Assembly: GCA_902479075.1 (NCBI GenBank)
Contig: CABSNK010000001.1
Location: 62,001-126,000 of the forward strand
Direction of reading: 5' to 3'
Length of the DNA: 64,000 bases
Origin: an uncultured Collinsella sp.
Lineage (GTDB): Bacteria > Actinomycetota > Coriobacteriia > Coriobacteriales > Coriobacteriaceae
Made by a program: the position numbers and the translations under genes. The stretch's first letter is position 1. Every line of letters starts with the position of its first letter. Below, piece after piece: positions 38,301 through 46,458 of this stretch. The notes beneath the pieces were generated by a model. The model was not told the DNA's origin and did not search any database. It was given only the letters and a program-made list of their open reading frames with translations.

Positions 38301-39041
38301 CGCTATGCGCTGGCCGAGATTCTGGAGATTCTCAAGCTTGCCACGTACACGGTAAAAGGCGGCGACAATCCGGAGATCTTCATTCGTCTCAACGATGCCT
38401 CGAAGGTCAAGGCGTTGGCTTCGGACGGCAGATATTCCAACGGCGTGTTGCGCGAGCTAAACGATCGTCACGAGTATTCGTCCAAGGTTATTAGGGGCTT
38501 CTTCTGCTCCACGATGAGCGATTCTGAGCGATGGGACGTGGTCGAGGAGTACTTCTTGGGCAATGACGACTACGTTGCTCAAGTTCTGGGCATCGATGAG
38601 AAGCCGGCGGACGAGTCTGCCAAGGCGGCTCCCAAGGTTAGGCATACGGTTGCTAAGCGGCCTGTCGGCCTATCGACATCCGTCGTGGCTGAAGGGGCTT
38701 CCTATGAGGGCAAACCGTACTTCCGCGTGTGGAAGGACCTGCTCAACAGCTGTTCTGTGGGTCAGGAGATCACCGACATCCAAAAGCTGAAAGAGTTGGT
38801 CAAGAGCAGTAAGCTCGAGATGCCTCGCAAAGACGCGGTAGTTTGTATTGAGAGCACCGACTTTAAGCTGCATCCCGCCCTGTTGTGGAAGAAGAGCCGC
38901 GTGATGCTCTTTAGCGCCTCGCGTGCCGATGAGTTTGCCCACACCCAGGACATCGACTGGAAGTGCTTCATTCTAGGCCAGGGAGAGGGCATAGAGGCGA
39001 TTGCCGACGCACTCGAAAACGCCCCGAAAGAAGCGAAATAG
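35349..39041 (+). CDS. Large RecQ-like superfamily 2 helicase, BREX-embedded
   Basis: The 1230-residue protein has an unrecognised N-terminal region (about 1-325), a RecQ-type helicase core (about 325-680) and a long C-terminal part. Core motifs are TAPTGAGKSILFQIPA (Walker A), IEPLKALMIDQV (Ia), VIDEVHTVTSWGKDFRPDY (II, DEVH, with the RecQ aromatic-rich loop), CLTATAV (III), STKAFGMGIDIDDI (V) and QEIGRGGRKRG (VI). No RecQ zinc or HRDC domain is evident; the last ~120 residues form a separate globular part. Such fusions occur in phage-defence islands. The ribosome site GGAGGAGG is excellent, so the gene is probably well expressed. It is intact, unlike its left neighbours. Confidence 0.85.
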   Translation: MTECCDGNSLTLDGKIDELLRDCSQPTIFAFCGLSPRLAESVARNECSIPGVVASDVTPFFCPPDFARQKRLAVARILSADGPVLMLFEQLLELRGTIGELFDGKIVAVRNNMFLDGEGVPSPVDPDLLNDFESSFDDMMPDTTGLSKYYAKSVKVGSAHLVTPIIPDEFSEWEVVDLFDRASFALGDASSISEGVVPVSSTAFLECRLGLPDGTAGPACVLVNARELESYRSALEAVASVAHALGLSVSFVARQDQEEKVEESGRLLSVLQHYWGKDASFRNLRFYKNPDFDNEMETVSQGAISEFVVKQAEAAHAGSVDYRNVFVTAPTGAGKSILFQIPALYLARKYQLVTLVIEPLKALMIDQVANLRKRGVKNVVAINSDIPYGERLESLDRVKSGEASIIYLSPELLLESSIQAILNGRELGLVVIDEVHTVTSWGKDFRPDYWYLGPYLSKLRKNGMSFPIFCLTATAVYGGRDDVVSHTVADLELGNCKTFLGNPRRNDISFDIVWRSKSELPGPIEEVKTDLAEQWIDKAVHDNRHAIVYCPYQSHVNAIIDQRSVSNSKVLGYHGGKDAAYKKIVQDAFASGSCRVLVSTKAFGMGIDIDDIDAVYHYAPTGNLSDYIQEIGRGGRKRGLGAKACIDFFMQDVRYSETLYALSKFSQWQLKEIMAKLYEVYASAPQKDRSQNFLVSPNTFSYLFTNEKDEDRKTNRVKSALMMISRDLEDKFNFPVIVVRPKVSYTKQFVCIEQTAEHGFTTSYGKYLRKISEAHTRYENRAGQHAVKISDMGAIYELNVGDMWANEFSELTFADFKRQLFTGKICSPTGEPALSNRLALDINYSMTFDEATSTLSAFAEALRKTFMSLAREGDFSEKEFTKELTHQLEGTSLEVKKPSALLNAFVRPVDGGGHFGSDRSFKCIKRFNKSSRNTYSRVQDVRYGVIGRELQAAMSNLTQTLGRLQPPEGSKHCRRYLDNKALDARYALAEILEILKLATYTVKGGDNPEIFIRLNDASKVKALASDGRYSNGVLRELNDRHEYSSKVIRGFFCSTMSDSERWDVVEEYFLGNDDYVAQVLGIDEKPADESAKAAPKVRHTVAKRPVGLSTSVVAEGASYEGKPYFRVWKDLLNSCSVGQEITDIQKLKELVKSSKLEMPRKDAVVCIESTDFKLHPALLWKKSRVMLFSASRADEFAHTQDIDWKCFILGQGEGIEAIADALENAPKEAK

Positions 39042-39067
39042 GAGTCGCGGCGACTTTACGCATAAAA

Positions 39068-39100
39068 AATGCCGGGGGACATCCCCCGGCTCTTGGAGGT
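39068..39100. terminator. GC hairpin between the helicase and DUF3800 genes (copy 1)
   Basis: AAAAAATGCCGGGGGACATCCCCCGGC forms a strong stem flanked by A-rich sequence on the left and GGAGG-CCCTC on the right, and lies between convergent genes. A close copy lies upstream of the DUF3800 gene at 39849-39888. Confidence 0.7.
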
Positions 39101-39149
39101 CCCTCTATTCGAGGGTACCGATATCTTTATAACAGAAGCTGCGCTGGGT

Positions 39150-39827
39150 CTACGCGAGACGTTTGGCTCGAATCTTTCTAAGGTGATTCTTCTTGAAATC
39201 GCGATAGTTTCCAAAGAAGATTTGCTCGGTATTTGATTGCTCGGAGTTTCCGTATTTAATCTCTGCCAGTTCGATTTCGCAAATATAGTCAGCAATTTGC
39301 TGAAGTCTGAAGTGCTTTGGATCACATTCTTTGTATACAACAGCTTGTTTTCCAAGAACGTACTCGAATGCTGTGTGGAGGACAGCTGTTACCTCGTTTT
39401 GTCCATCATCGTAATAGATCTTGACAACGTCATAACCTTGAAAAGATTGAAGCCTATCGAATAAAAAGAGGATCAAGCCACGACGCATCTTTGCGAACAT
39501 TGCTGCGTCGCTTTTGAATTTATTTCTTCGGTAGCCAAGCGTCATGTACGTGATGGACATTTTGTTGGCAAAGGTCGCAAAGCTCGCCAGAAGCCGGTTA
39601 CGCAAGCGAGTATCCATGGCTCCGTAGGATTCGTTGCCGTGCATCAGGGGATTCATATGCAGGGGAATATCCGGAAGTCCACGCTCTCTAAGCGTGCGCT
39701 CGTAGCCCTTGATGATCTCAACAACTGATGTCGACTGGTCATGGAAGACGAGGGTGACGAGATAGTATTTAGCGCTTTGCCCTCCGTAGTTGCCTGATTC
39801 GTCGACAAAGACGGAAAGTTCCTTCAT
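39150..39827 (-). CDS. DUF3800 domain protein
   Basis: The 225-residue protein is a DUF3800 member: FVDESGNYGG at the start (first Asp and Glu), IYYDDGQNEV in the middle and RLQQIADYICEIELAE near the end (last Asp), an RNase H-like acidic arrangement. DUF3800 proteins occur often in defence islands; nuclease activity is inferred, not shown. It is the only minus-strand gene in the BREX locus and lies tail-to-tail with the helicase gene. The ribosome site TTAGGGAGAC precedes the ATG. Both ends are marked by near-identical GC hairpins. Confidence 0.82.
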   Translation of the reverse strand: MKELSVFVDESGNYGGQSAKYYLVTLVFHDQSTSVVEIIKGYERTLRERGLPDIPLHMNPLMHGNESYGAMDTRLRNRLLASFATFANKMSITYMTLGYRRNKFKSDAAMFAKMRRGLILFLFDRLQSFQGYDVVKIYYDDGQNEVTAVLHTAFEYVLGKQAVVYKECDPKHFRLQQIADYICEIELAEIKYGNSEQSNTEQIFFGNYRDFKKNHLRKIRAKRLA

Positions 39828-39848
39828 GATGCAGTCTCCCTAAAAACA

Positions 39849-39888
39849 AAAATGCCGGGGGGATCCCCCGGCCCTTGACTGCCCTCCA
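39849..39888. repeat. GC hairpin upstream of the DUF3800 gene (copy 2)
   Basis: AAAAATGCCGGGGGGATCCCCCGGC followed by CCTTGACTGCCCTCC resembles the hairpin at 39068 in both stem and flank. It lies at the 5' side of the DUF3800 gene, where a terminator for that gene is not expected. Confidence 0.6.
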
Positions 39889-40074
39889 TAAAGGAACGCA
39901 AACCTTTTATACCACGAGACGGGGAGTCTATTCAAGTAGAAATTATAATTACCAAACACATGTTCGTCAATCTGCCTGCGGTTTTAGGAATAACGATGGA
40001 CTTTTAGCGCGAGACGGAGCGGCTGGGTCTGCTCATGCTGTTTTGGTTTGAATGCTGCGACTGTGGCCCCATGG

Positions 40075-40122
40075 CTACCGCTCGCACTTGTTGCTCAACA
40101 AATGGTGGAGCTGGTGGAGTAA
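40075..40122. repeat. Cargo-flanking direct repeat, right copy
   Basis: CTACCGCTCGCACTTGTTGC and 28 further bases match 35268-35315 at about 81%. It lies in the otherwise gene-free stretch 39889-40298. With the left copy it brackets the helicase and DUF3800 genes. Confidence 0.6.
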
Positions 40123-40298
40123 CTTAATAAATACTGGCTGCGCAGCGGGATCGGCCTGCAGTGGGCGTACCCTCAAAATGGTGTCTGAGAATGCTCTGCA
40201 TAGGGCGCTATAAGCTTTGCTGTCGGGTAGACTTGTCTATGTTGACTTAGCAAGTTTTATTGGGCTTTTAATCGGTCCTGATTGGATGGGATAGAGAT

Positions 40299-41267
40299 AT
40301 GGCAACGTTGCTCGCCGATAAATACGAGGCTCGCAAGGCCGAGGTCAATGCTCGCTTTGAGCAGCTCCGCGCTAACGAGGAGGAGCTCAACCGAATCTTT
40401 GCCAAGATTTACAACATGGAGGGCGAGGTGCCCATCGAGGTCGAGGACAAGTACGTATCGGTGGCGCGCATCTTCGACTCCGCCGACGAGATTCCCGAGA
40501 GCTACAAGGGCAACAAGTATGTGCGCACCAAGCGTGATGAGATCACCTCGCTCATAAGCTATGCCGTAGGCTGCATGTTTGGCCGCTACTCGCTGGATGT
40601 GGACGGTCTTGTCTTGGCCGATCAGGGTGCCACGGTCGCCGACTATCTGGCCAAGATGCCCAATCCCGATCACGTGACCTTTATGCCCGATGGCGACAAC
40701 GTGTTGCCCATTACCGACGACGAGTACTTTGACGACGACATCGTGCGTTATTTTATTGACTTTGTGCGCACTGTGTACGGCGAGGAAACGCTCGAGCAGA
40801 ACCTAGCCTTTATTGCCGAGGCGCTCGGCGGCAAGGGCACCTCGCGCGAGGTCATCCGCACCTACTTTTTGAAGGACTTCTTTAAGGACCACTGCCAGAC
40901 CTACAAGAAGCGTCCTATCTACTGGCTGTTTGATTCGGGCAAAAAGAACGGCTTTATGGCCCTGGTGTACATGCATCGCTACACGCCCGACTTGCTGGCG
41001 CGCATTCGTACCGACTACGTTCACGAGCAGCAGGAGCGCTATCGCTCGCAGATCGCCGATGCCGAGGATGCGCTGGCGACGGCGGAGCGCGGCGAGAAGG
41101 TCGCGCTGACCAAGCGCATCAAAAAGCTCAAGGATCAGCTGACCGAGACCGTTGCCTACGAGGAAAGGCTGCATCACCTGGCAGACCAGATGATCAAGAT
41201 CGACCTGGACGACGGCGTTAAGGTCAACTATGCCAAGTTTCAGGATGTGCTGGCAAAGATAAAATAA
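40299..41267 (+). CDS. pglX: PglX C-terminal domain, separate gene
   Basis: The 322-residue product is the C-terminal portion of a BREX type 1 PglX: LRANEEELNRIFAKIYNM, SYAVGCMFGRYSLDVDGL, ITDDEYFDDDIVRYFIDFV, EVIRTYFLKDFFKDHCQTY, KRPIYWLFDSGKKNGFMAL and YMHRYTPDLLARIRTDYVH. In full-length PglX this follows the SWDFKR-PL segment with which the 5' part ends at 33853, so the two pieces together give one complete protein with little lost. It has its own ATG with a weak GGGATAGAG in front; an in-frame TAA at 40269-40271 rules out a longer start. It leads directly to pglZ. Confidence 0.88.
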   Translation: MATLLADKYEARKAEVNARFEQLRANEEELNRIFAKIYNMEGEVPIEVEDKYVSVARIFDSADEIPESYKGNKYVRTKRDEITSLISYAVGCMFGRYSLDVDGLVLADQGATVADYLAKMPNPDHVTFMPDGDNVLPITDDEYFDDDIVRYFIDFVRTVYGEETLEQNLAFIAEALGGKGTSREVIRTYFLKDFFKDHCQTYKKRPIYWLFDSGKKNGFMALVYMHRYTPDLLARIRTDYVHEQQERYRSQIADAEDALATAERGEKVALTKRIKKLKDQLTETVAYEERLHHLADQMIKIDLDDGVKVNYAKFQDVLAKIK

Positions 41268-41327
41268 TGCACACATGATTACGCGTTACGCGAATTGTTT
41301 TGACCGGTATGACAGTGGGATTGTTAG

Positions 41328-44009
41328 ATGGCAAAGTTCGATGTAATTGAAGAGCTGGCAGCGCGCTTTGAACAGCCGCTGCCCGATTGCCGTGAGCGCC
41401 GCGTGGTGGTGTGGCACGACGCAGAGGGCGAGTTTGCCGCCACGTTTGCCGAGCTTGCCGAGGGCGGCTTTGGCGAAGCGATAGAGCAGCGCCTGCCGCG
41501 TCCGGTGCGCTTTGTGGAGGCTTGCGACGGGCATATGTTTGAGGTCAAGCGCCTTATCGCGCGCGAGGACACCACGAGCGACATGCTGGTGTATCGCCAG
41601 CAGGGGCGCGGTAGCCTTGAGGGCGATTGGCTGGCCGATGTTGAGCTGTATGCCGATCAGTTCTCGGCGGACTATCTGTCGCTGCTGGCCGATCAGCTGG
41701 GGGCTTCGAACGCACGGGATATTCGTAAGGCGCTGCAGGCGCACAAGTCGTTCTTTGCCGCCAAGGGCCGCGTCGCCAAGTTTTCCAAGTGCATGCCCGC
41801 GCCTGCGTGTGCGGCCGATGTTGAGCTGGGCCTGCTGGCCGCCATGTTTGACGGCTCGGACCCCAGTGCTGCCACCATGCCGTTTATTGTGCGCGCGTGC
41901 CTGACTAAGCTGCTGCACGATGGCCCGGAGGCACTGGCGGAACTGGCGCAGAAGTTTGAGGCCGCCGATGGCCTTGCAGCCTTTGTGCGTCAGCGCACGG
42001 GCTTTGAGGGCGCGCTGTTCGAGCGTGATTCGCTGCAGGATTTTGCCGCCCACGTGCTGCTGACGGCCGCGGTATCGCTGGTGCCGGCGGCTGCGCTGCA
42101 AATGCTCTCCAACCATATTGCGCCTGCCTATGCGCCGTATTGCATCGCGGTTGTCCGCGAGTGGGCGGGCGATGCCGCGGCGTCTGATGACCTGCGTGAG
42201 ATTTGCGAGCTGGTCCAGGACGCGTGCGGCCTGCGCCATGTGTTTGGGGCTCTGTCTGCCGACGATCTGCTGCGGCTCGATGTATTCCCGTGCGTTGACG
42301 AGGCCATTTTGAGCGACTTGCTCACCTCGCTGGCGCAGGGAGCCGACCGCGTTGACGAGGCCCGTCGTGTTGCCTCGGCCCGTCGCGACCTGTGCTGGTA
42401 CGACGATGTCTCCTGCTATTACCAGGTGCTTTTGGCGTTGGCCGACATGGCGGCCTTTAAGCGCGACCATGCGGGCGGATTCCATATTGCCCAGGCGGCC
42501 GAGGTGTGGGAGGCCTATACCACAGATTGGTGGCGCATGGATGCGGCCTATCGCGCACTGCGTCAGGCCAACGAGCGCTGCAAGCTGCGTGGTGTCGACC
42601 TGCTGGAGGAGCCCGAGCGCCGCGCGGTCGAGTGGGCCGAGAACAACTACGTTAACTGGTATCTGACCGAGAGCAACGCGTGCTGGGCCAATGCCGCTCA
42701 GGCGCAGTGGCGCGATGCTGGCTATGTTGAGGGCATCGCTCGCCAAGACCTGTTCTATTGGGAGACGCTGCCCACGTATGCTGGTAGTGCCAAGACCAAG
42801 GTGGTCCTGATTAGCGATGCGCTGCGTTACGAAGTGGCGCAGGACGTGGCTGCCGCTTTGGAGCGCGAGCGTGGCGGCGAGGTGCGCATGGGTAGCGTGC
42901 AGGCGATGTTTCCCTCTATTACCGAGATGGGCATGCCGGCGTTGTTGCCGCATCAGGCCATGACGCTCAACATGGAAACGGGCGCCGTGCTGCTCGATGG
43001 CATGCCCACGGGTTCTACGGTCGAGCGCCAGGCGGCGCTGCAGAAGGCCGCGCCTACGGGTCGTGCCCTGAGTGCCGCGGCGTATCTGGACATGTCTGCC
43101 GCCGAACGCAAGGAACTGCTCAAGTCCAGCGAGATTGTGTACCTGTATCACAACAAGATCGACGCGACGGGGGAGAAGCTCGCCACCGAAAGCGACGTGT
43201 TTGATGCATGCGCCGAGAGCGCGGATGAGCTGGTCTCGATCGCCAAGCGCGTGTGCACCGACGCTCCGGGCGCCCGCGTGACGATCACATCCGACCATGG
43301 CTTTTTGTACACGGCCAACGAGCTGCCGGAATGTCTGTTCCTGGGCAAGAACGACCTGCCCGACGATCCGGTGCTATTTGGCAAGCGCCATGCGGTGGTT
43401 GCTCAGGGCGACGCCTTGGCCGATATCGCTAACGGTGCGGACGGTAGCCCGTATTTGGCCATGAACATGGATCATGTGGTGCCGGGCGGCGGCTATGTTG
43501 GCTTGGCTCCGCGCGGGATCGTGCACTACAAGCGACCCGGCGGAACCAAGCGCTACGTGCATGGCGGCGTGAGCTTGCAGGAGCTTGTGGTGCCGGTGGT
43601 CGGGTATCGTCGCCTGAGTGCCTCCTCAAAGGAATTCGTTGATACGCAGACTGCGAAGCTGCGCGTGCTGAGCGAGAGCCGTCGTGTTACCAACTCGCTG
43701 TTTGGCATTAAGTTGCTGCAGGAGGAGGCCGCTACGGGCAAGGTTCTGCCGTGTGAGTACGAGCTGGTGTTTACCGACGATACCGGCAACGAGGTGAGCG
43801 ATGTTGCTCGCGTGCATGCGGACATGACCTCGCCCAACCCGCAGGACCGCGTGGTCGAGGCTCGCTTTACGCTTAAGACAGGCGTGTCATTTGGGTCCGG
43901 TTCGTCCCATTTGCTGGTTTGTCGCGATGCCCAGTCGGGCAAGATCGTTTGGCGCGAGACGTACACCATTGCCGTTTCGTTTGCCCCCGTTGCTGACTTT
44001 GGTTTTTAG
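41328..44009 (+). CDS. pglZ: BREX alkaline-phosphatase-like protein PglZ (type A)
   Basis: The 893-residue protein is the signature gene of BREX. The phosphatase-fold core in its second half has KVVLISDALRYEVAQDV (near residue 495), SITEMGMPALLPH, TITSDHGFLYTANE (near residue 650) and the C-terminal RYVHGGVSLQELVVPVV. The N-terminal ~450 residues contain RRVVVWHDAEGEF, typical of the BREX-1 form. In E. coli it works with BrxX. The gene is intact and 60 bases after the pglX 3' part. Confidence 0.93.
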   Translation: MAKFDVIEELAARFEQPLPDCRERRVVVWHDAEGEFAATFAELAEGGFGEAIEQRLPRPVRFVEACDGHMFEVKRLIAREDTTSDMLVYRQQGRGSLEGDWLADVELYADQFSADYLSLLADQLGASNARDIRKALQAHKSFFAAKGRVAKFSKCMPAPACAADVELGLLAAMFDGSDPSAATMPFIVRACLTKLLHDGPEALAELAQKFEAADGLAAFVRQRTGFEGALFERDSLQDFAAHVLLTAAVSLVPAAALQMLSNHIAPAYAPYCIAVVREWAGDAAASDDLREICELVQDACGLRHVFGALSADDLLRLDVFPCVDEAILSDLLTSLAQGADRVDEARRVASARRDLCWYDDVSCYYQVLLALADMAAFKRDHAGGFHIAQAAEVWEAYTTDWWRMDAAYRALRQANERCKLRGVDLLEEPERRAVEWAENNYVNWYLTESNACWANAAQAQWRDAGYVEGIARQDLFYWETLPTYAGSAKTKVVLISDALRYEVAQDVAAALERERGGEVRMGSVQAMFPSITEMGMPALLPHQAMTLNMETGAVLLDGMPTGSTVERQAALQKAAPTGRALSAAAYLDMSAAERKELLKSSEIVYLYHNKIDATGEKLATESDVFDACAESADELVSIAKRVCTDAPGARVTITSDHGFLYTANELPECLFLGKNDLPDDPVLFGKRHAVVAQGDALADIANGADGSPYLAMNMDHVVPGGGYVGLAPRGIVHYKRPGGTKRYVHGGVSLQELVVPVVGYRRLSASSKEFVDTQTAKLRVLSESRRVTNSLFGIKLLQEEAATGKVLPCEYELVFTDDTGNEVSDVARVHADMTSPNPQDRVVEARFTLKTGVSFGSGSSHLLVCRDAQSGKIVWRETYTIAVSFAPVADFGF

Positions 44010-44020
44010 GAGTGTGCCCT

Positions 44021-46384
44021 ATGTTTGATAGCCAAGACGACGATCTGTGGGAAGTTCCCTCGATTGATGTGGATGTGCCTGCGGAGGCTGCGATGCCTGA
44101 GGCCGCGCCCGTGAAGGCTCCGGAGGCCGAGACCGCTGCGCCTGCCCCGGAGCCGGTTGAGGCTGCCGCGCCCGTTGAGGCTGCGGTGGCCGTCGAGGAC
44201 GAGTCCTCGACCGATGGCTATGACCAGGCTGCGGCCGAGGCTCCCGAGGATGAGGGCTACGACATGGACGGGCTTGATGGCAAACTGCTCGAGCACTTTG
44301 CTGGCAAGATCGTGCGCAAGGACCTGACGGCCTTTATGAAGCGCGGTGCCAATGTGCCCACCTTTGTGCTGGAGTACCTGCTGGGCATGTACTGCTCGAC
44401 CGATGACGAGGAAGCCGTGGCAGAGGGCCTGGATCGCATCCGCAGGATCCTCACTGATAACTACGTGCGTCCCGACGAGTCCGAGCGCATTAAGTCCAAG
44501 ATTCGCGAACTGGGCCGCTTTACCATCATCGACAAGGTGACGGCCAAGCTCGACGAGTACAAAGACATCTACGTGGCATCGTTTGCCAATCTGACCATCG
44601 AGCCGTTTGTGATGCCGGCCGAGTACGTGCGCGACTATTCCAAGATTCTGCAGGGTGGTATTTGGTGCATCATGAGCATCGAGTATCGTCACCCCTTGGA
44701 TGAGGAAGACGAGTTTGGCATGGAGGTCTTTGGCGACGATGTGCCGCGCCGCGCCAAGGCCAAGCGTAAGAAGCGTGGGCCCGAGGACTCTCCGTTCAGC
44801 GTGGCGTCGCTCACGCCCATTCAGATGCCCAACCTGGACCTGGATGCCATGGTCGAAGAGCGCCAGTATTTCTCGCGCGACGAGTGGCTCAACATGCTGC
44901 TGCGCTCCGCTGGCTATGAGCCCAGCGAGCTTTCCGAAAAAGAGCGCCTGCACTTTATCGAGCGTATGGTGCCGCTCATCGAGCGCAACTACAACCTGTG
45001 CGAGCTGGGTCCCCGCGGTACCGGTAAGAGCCATATCTACAAAGAGGTCTCGCCCTACGCCATTTTGCTTTCGGGCGGCCAGACCACCACGGCCAACCTG
45101 TTCGGCCGTATGAACTCTATGCGCGCCGACCGCGTGGGCCTGGTGGGACACTGGGACTGCGTGACGTTTGACGAGGTCGCCGGCATGCGGTTTAAGGACA
45201 CCAACGCCGTGCAGATCATGAAGGACTACATGGCGAGTGGCAGTTACGCACGCGGCCGCGACCAGATTAACGCCGACGCCTCCATGGTCTTCGAGGGCAA
45301 CATCAACGATACCGTGCAAAACGTCCTTAAGACCACGCACCTGTTTGATCCGTTCCCGCCGGAGTTTAACAACGATTCGGCCTTCTTCGACCGTATCCAC
45401 TATTACTTGCCGGGCTGGGAAATTCCCAAGATGCGCTCGAGCCTGCTGACCGGGCATTATGGCCTGATCACCGACTGCCTGTCGGAGTTTTGCAAGGAGA
45501 TGCGTCGCAAGGACTTTACGCACCATATCGACCGGTATTTCCGCTTTAACAGCGACTTTAACAAGCGTGACGAGATCGCCGTGCGCAAGACCTTTAGCGG
45601 CCTGGCCAAGCTGCTGTTCCCCGACGAGGCTATGGACAAGGACGACGTGCGCTGGCTGCTGGACTACGCCATCGAGGGCCGTCGCCGTGTAAAGGAGCAG
45701 CTCAAGATTATGGCGGGCGTCGAGTTTATCGACGTCAACCTGGGCTATATGGATGCCGACAACCCGCAGGACGTTCACGTGGTGCGCGTGCCCGAGCAGA
45801 CCGAGGACACGCTGATTCCCGACGGGCCGCTGCTGTCCGGCCACGTATTTGGCGTGGGCAGGTCGCAGGGCGGCGAGGTTGCCGTATACAAGCTGGAGAA
45901 CAAGGCCGTTGCCGGCGAGTGCAAGTTTAAGTACGAGGGCGTGGCCTTTAACAAGCCGGTGCGCGATACGCTGGAAGCCGCGTTCGACAACTTTGTGAAC
46001 CTGGCGAACCGCGTGGCGCCGGGCATGCACATTGGCTCCAAGGATTACCTGCTGTTCTACAACGACCTGCAGAGCAAGGGGCTGTCCGAGGAAGTTTCGC
46101 TCGCCGAGTTTGTGGGACTTTGCTCTGCCGCGTGCAACCGCCCGGTGATGCCTGCGCTGGCGATTCCGGGAATCTTGCGCATGTCGGGCTCTATGGATGA
46201 GATCCGCGGGCTCGAGGACATTATGCGCGTGGCCAAAAACGCCGGCGCCAAGCGCGTGATTTTGCCGCTGAGTGCCATCGCGGGCCTGCAGAGTGTTTCG
46301 TCCGAGATTATCTCGGGCCTGAGCCCGGTGTTCTACATGGATGGCGACCCGGTCGACGCCGCGAAGAAGGCTCTGGATCTGTAG
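44021..46384 (+). CDS. brxL: BREX Lon-like protease/ATPase BrxL
   Basis: The 787-residue protein has an Ala/Pro/Glu-rich N-terminus (about residues 15-80, low complexity), an N-terminal BrxL domain (LLEHFAGKIVRKDLTAFMKR), an AAA+ ATPase with Walker A LGPRGTGKSHIYKEV near residue 325 and Walker B WDCVTFDEVAGM, and a C-terminal Lon-like domain (GPLLSGHVFGVG, SAIAGLQSVSSEI). BrxL forms DNA-binding rings and is needed for exclusion in E. coli. The ribosome site AGGAG precedes the ATG. The low-complexity tail is longer than I would expect. Confidence 0.93.
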   Translation: MFDSQDDDLWEVPSIDVDVPAEAAMPEAAPVKAPEAETAAPAPEPVEAAAPVEAAVAVEDESSTDGYDQAAAEAPEDEGYDMDGLDGKLLEHFAGKIVRKDLTAFMKRGANVPTFVLEYLLGMYCSTDDEEAVAEGLDRIRRILTDNYVRPDESERIKSKIRELGRFTIIDKVTAKLDEYKDIYVASFANLTIEPFVMPAEYVRDYSKILQGGIWCIMSIEYRHPLDEEDEFGMEVFGDDVPRRAKAKRKKRGPEDSPFSVASLTPIQMPNLDLDAMVEERQYFSRDEWLNMLLRSAGYEPSELSEKERLHFIERMVPLIERNYNLCELGPRGTGKSHIYKEVSPYAILLSGGQTTTANLFGRMNSMRADRVGLVGHWDCVTFDEVAGMRFKDTNAVQIMKDYMASGSYARGRDQINADASMVFEGNINDTVQNVLKTTHLFDPFPPEFNNDSAFFDRIHYYLPGWEIPKMRSSLLTGHYGLITDCLSEFCKEMRRKDFTHHIDRYFRFNSDFNKRDEIAVRKTFSGLAKLLFPDEAMDKDDVRWLLDYAIEGRRRVKEQLKIMAGVEFIDVNLGYMDADNPQDVHVVRVPEQTEDTLIPDGPLLSGHVFGVGRSQGGEVAVYKLENKAVAGECKFKYEGVAFNKPVRDTLEAAFDNFVNLANRVAPGMHIGSKDYLLFYNDLQSKGLSEEVSLAEFVGLCSAACNRPVMPALAIPGILRMSGSMDEIRGLEDIMRVAKNAGAKRVILPLSAIAGLQSVSSEIISGLSPVFYMDGDPVDAAKKALDL

Positions 46385-46458
46385 GAGTGCGGGCGTGCGG
46401 GCTTGCGTGCGCGTGGGCCCGCGGGCGTATTGGCGTGTTCGGGTAAGGAGGCCTTGCC

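Noticed and set aside
33850..40298. An integrase-driven mobile island inside pglX
   Set aside because: No integrase, recombinase or transposase gene is present in the cargo, and no clean att-site duplication was seen at the split point itself.
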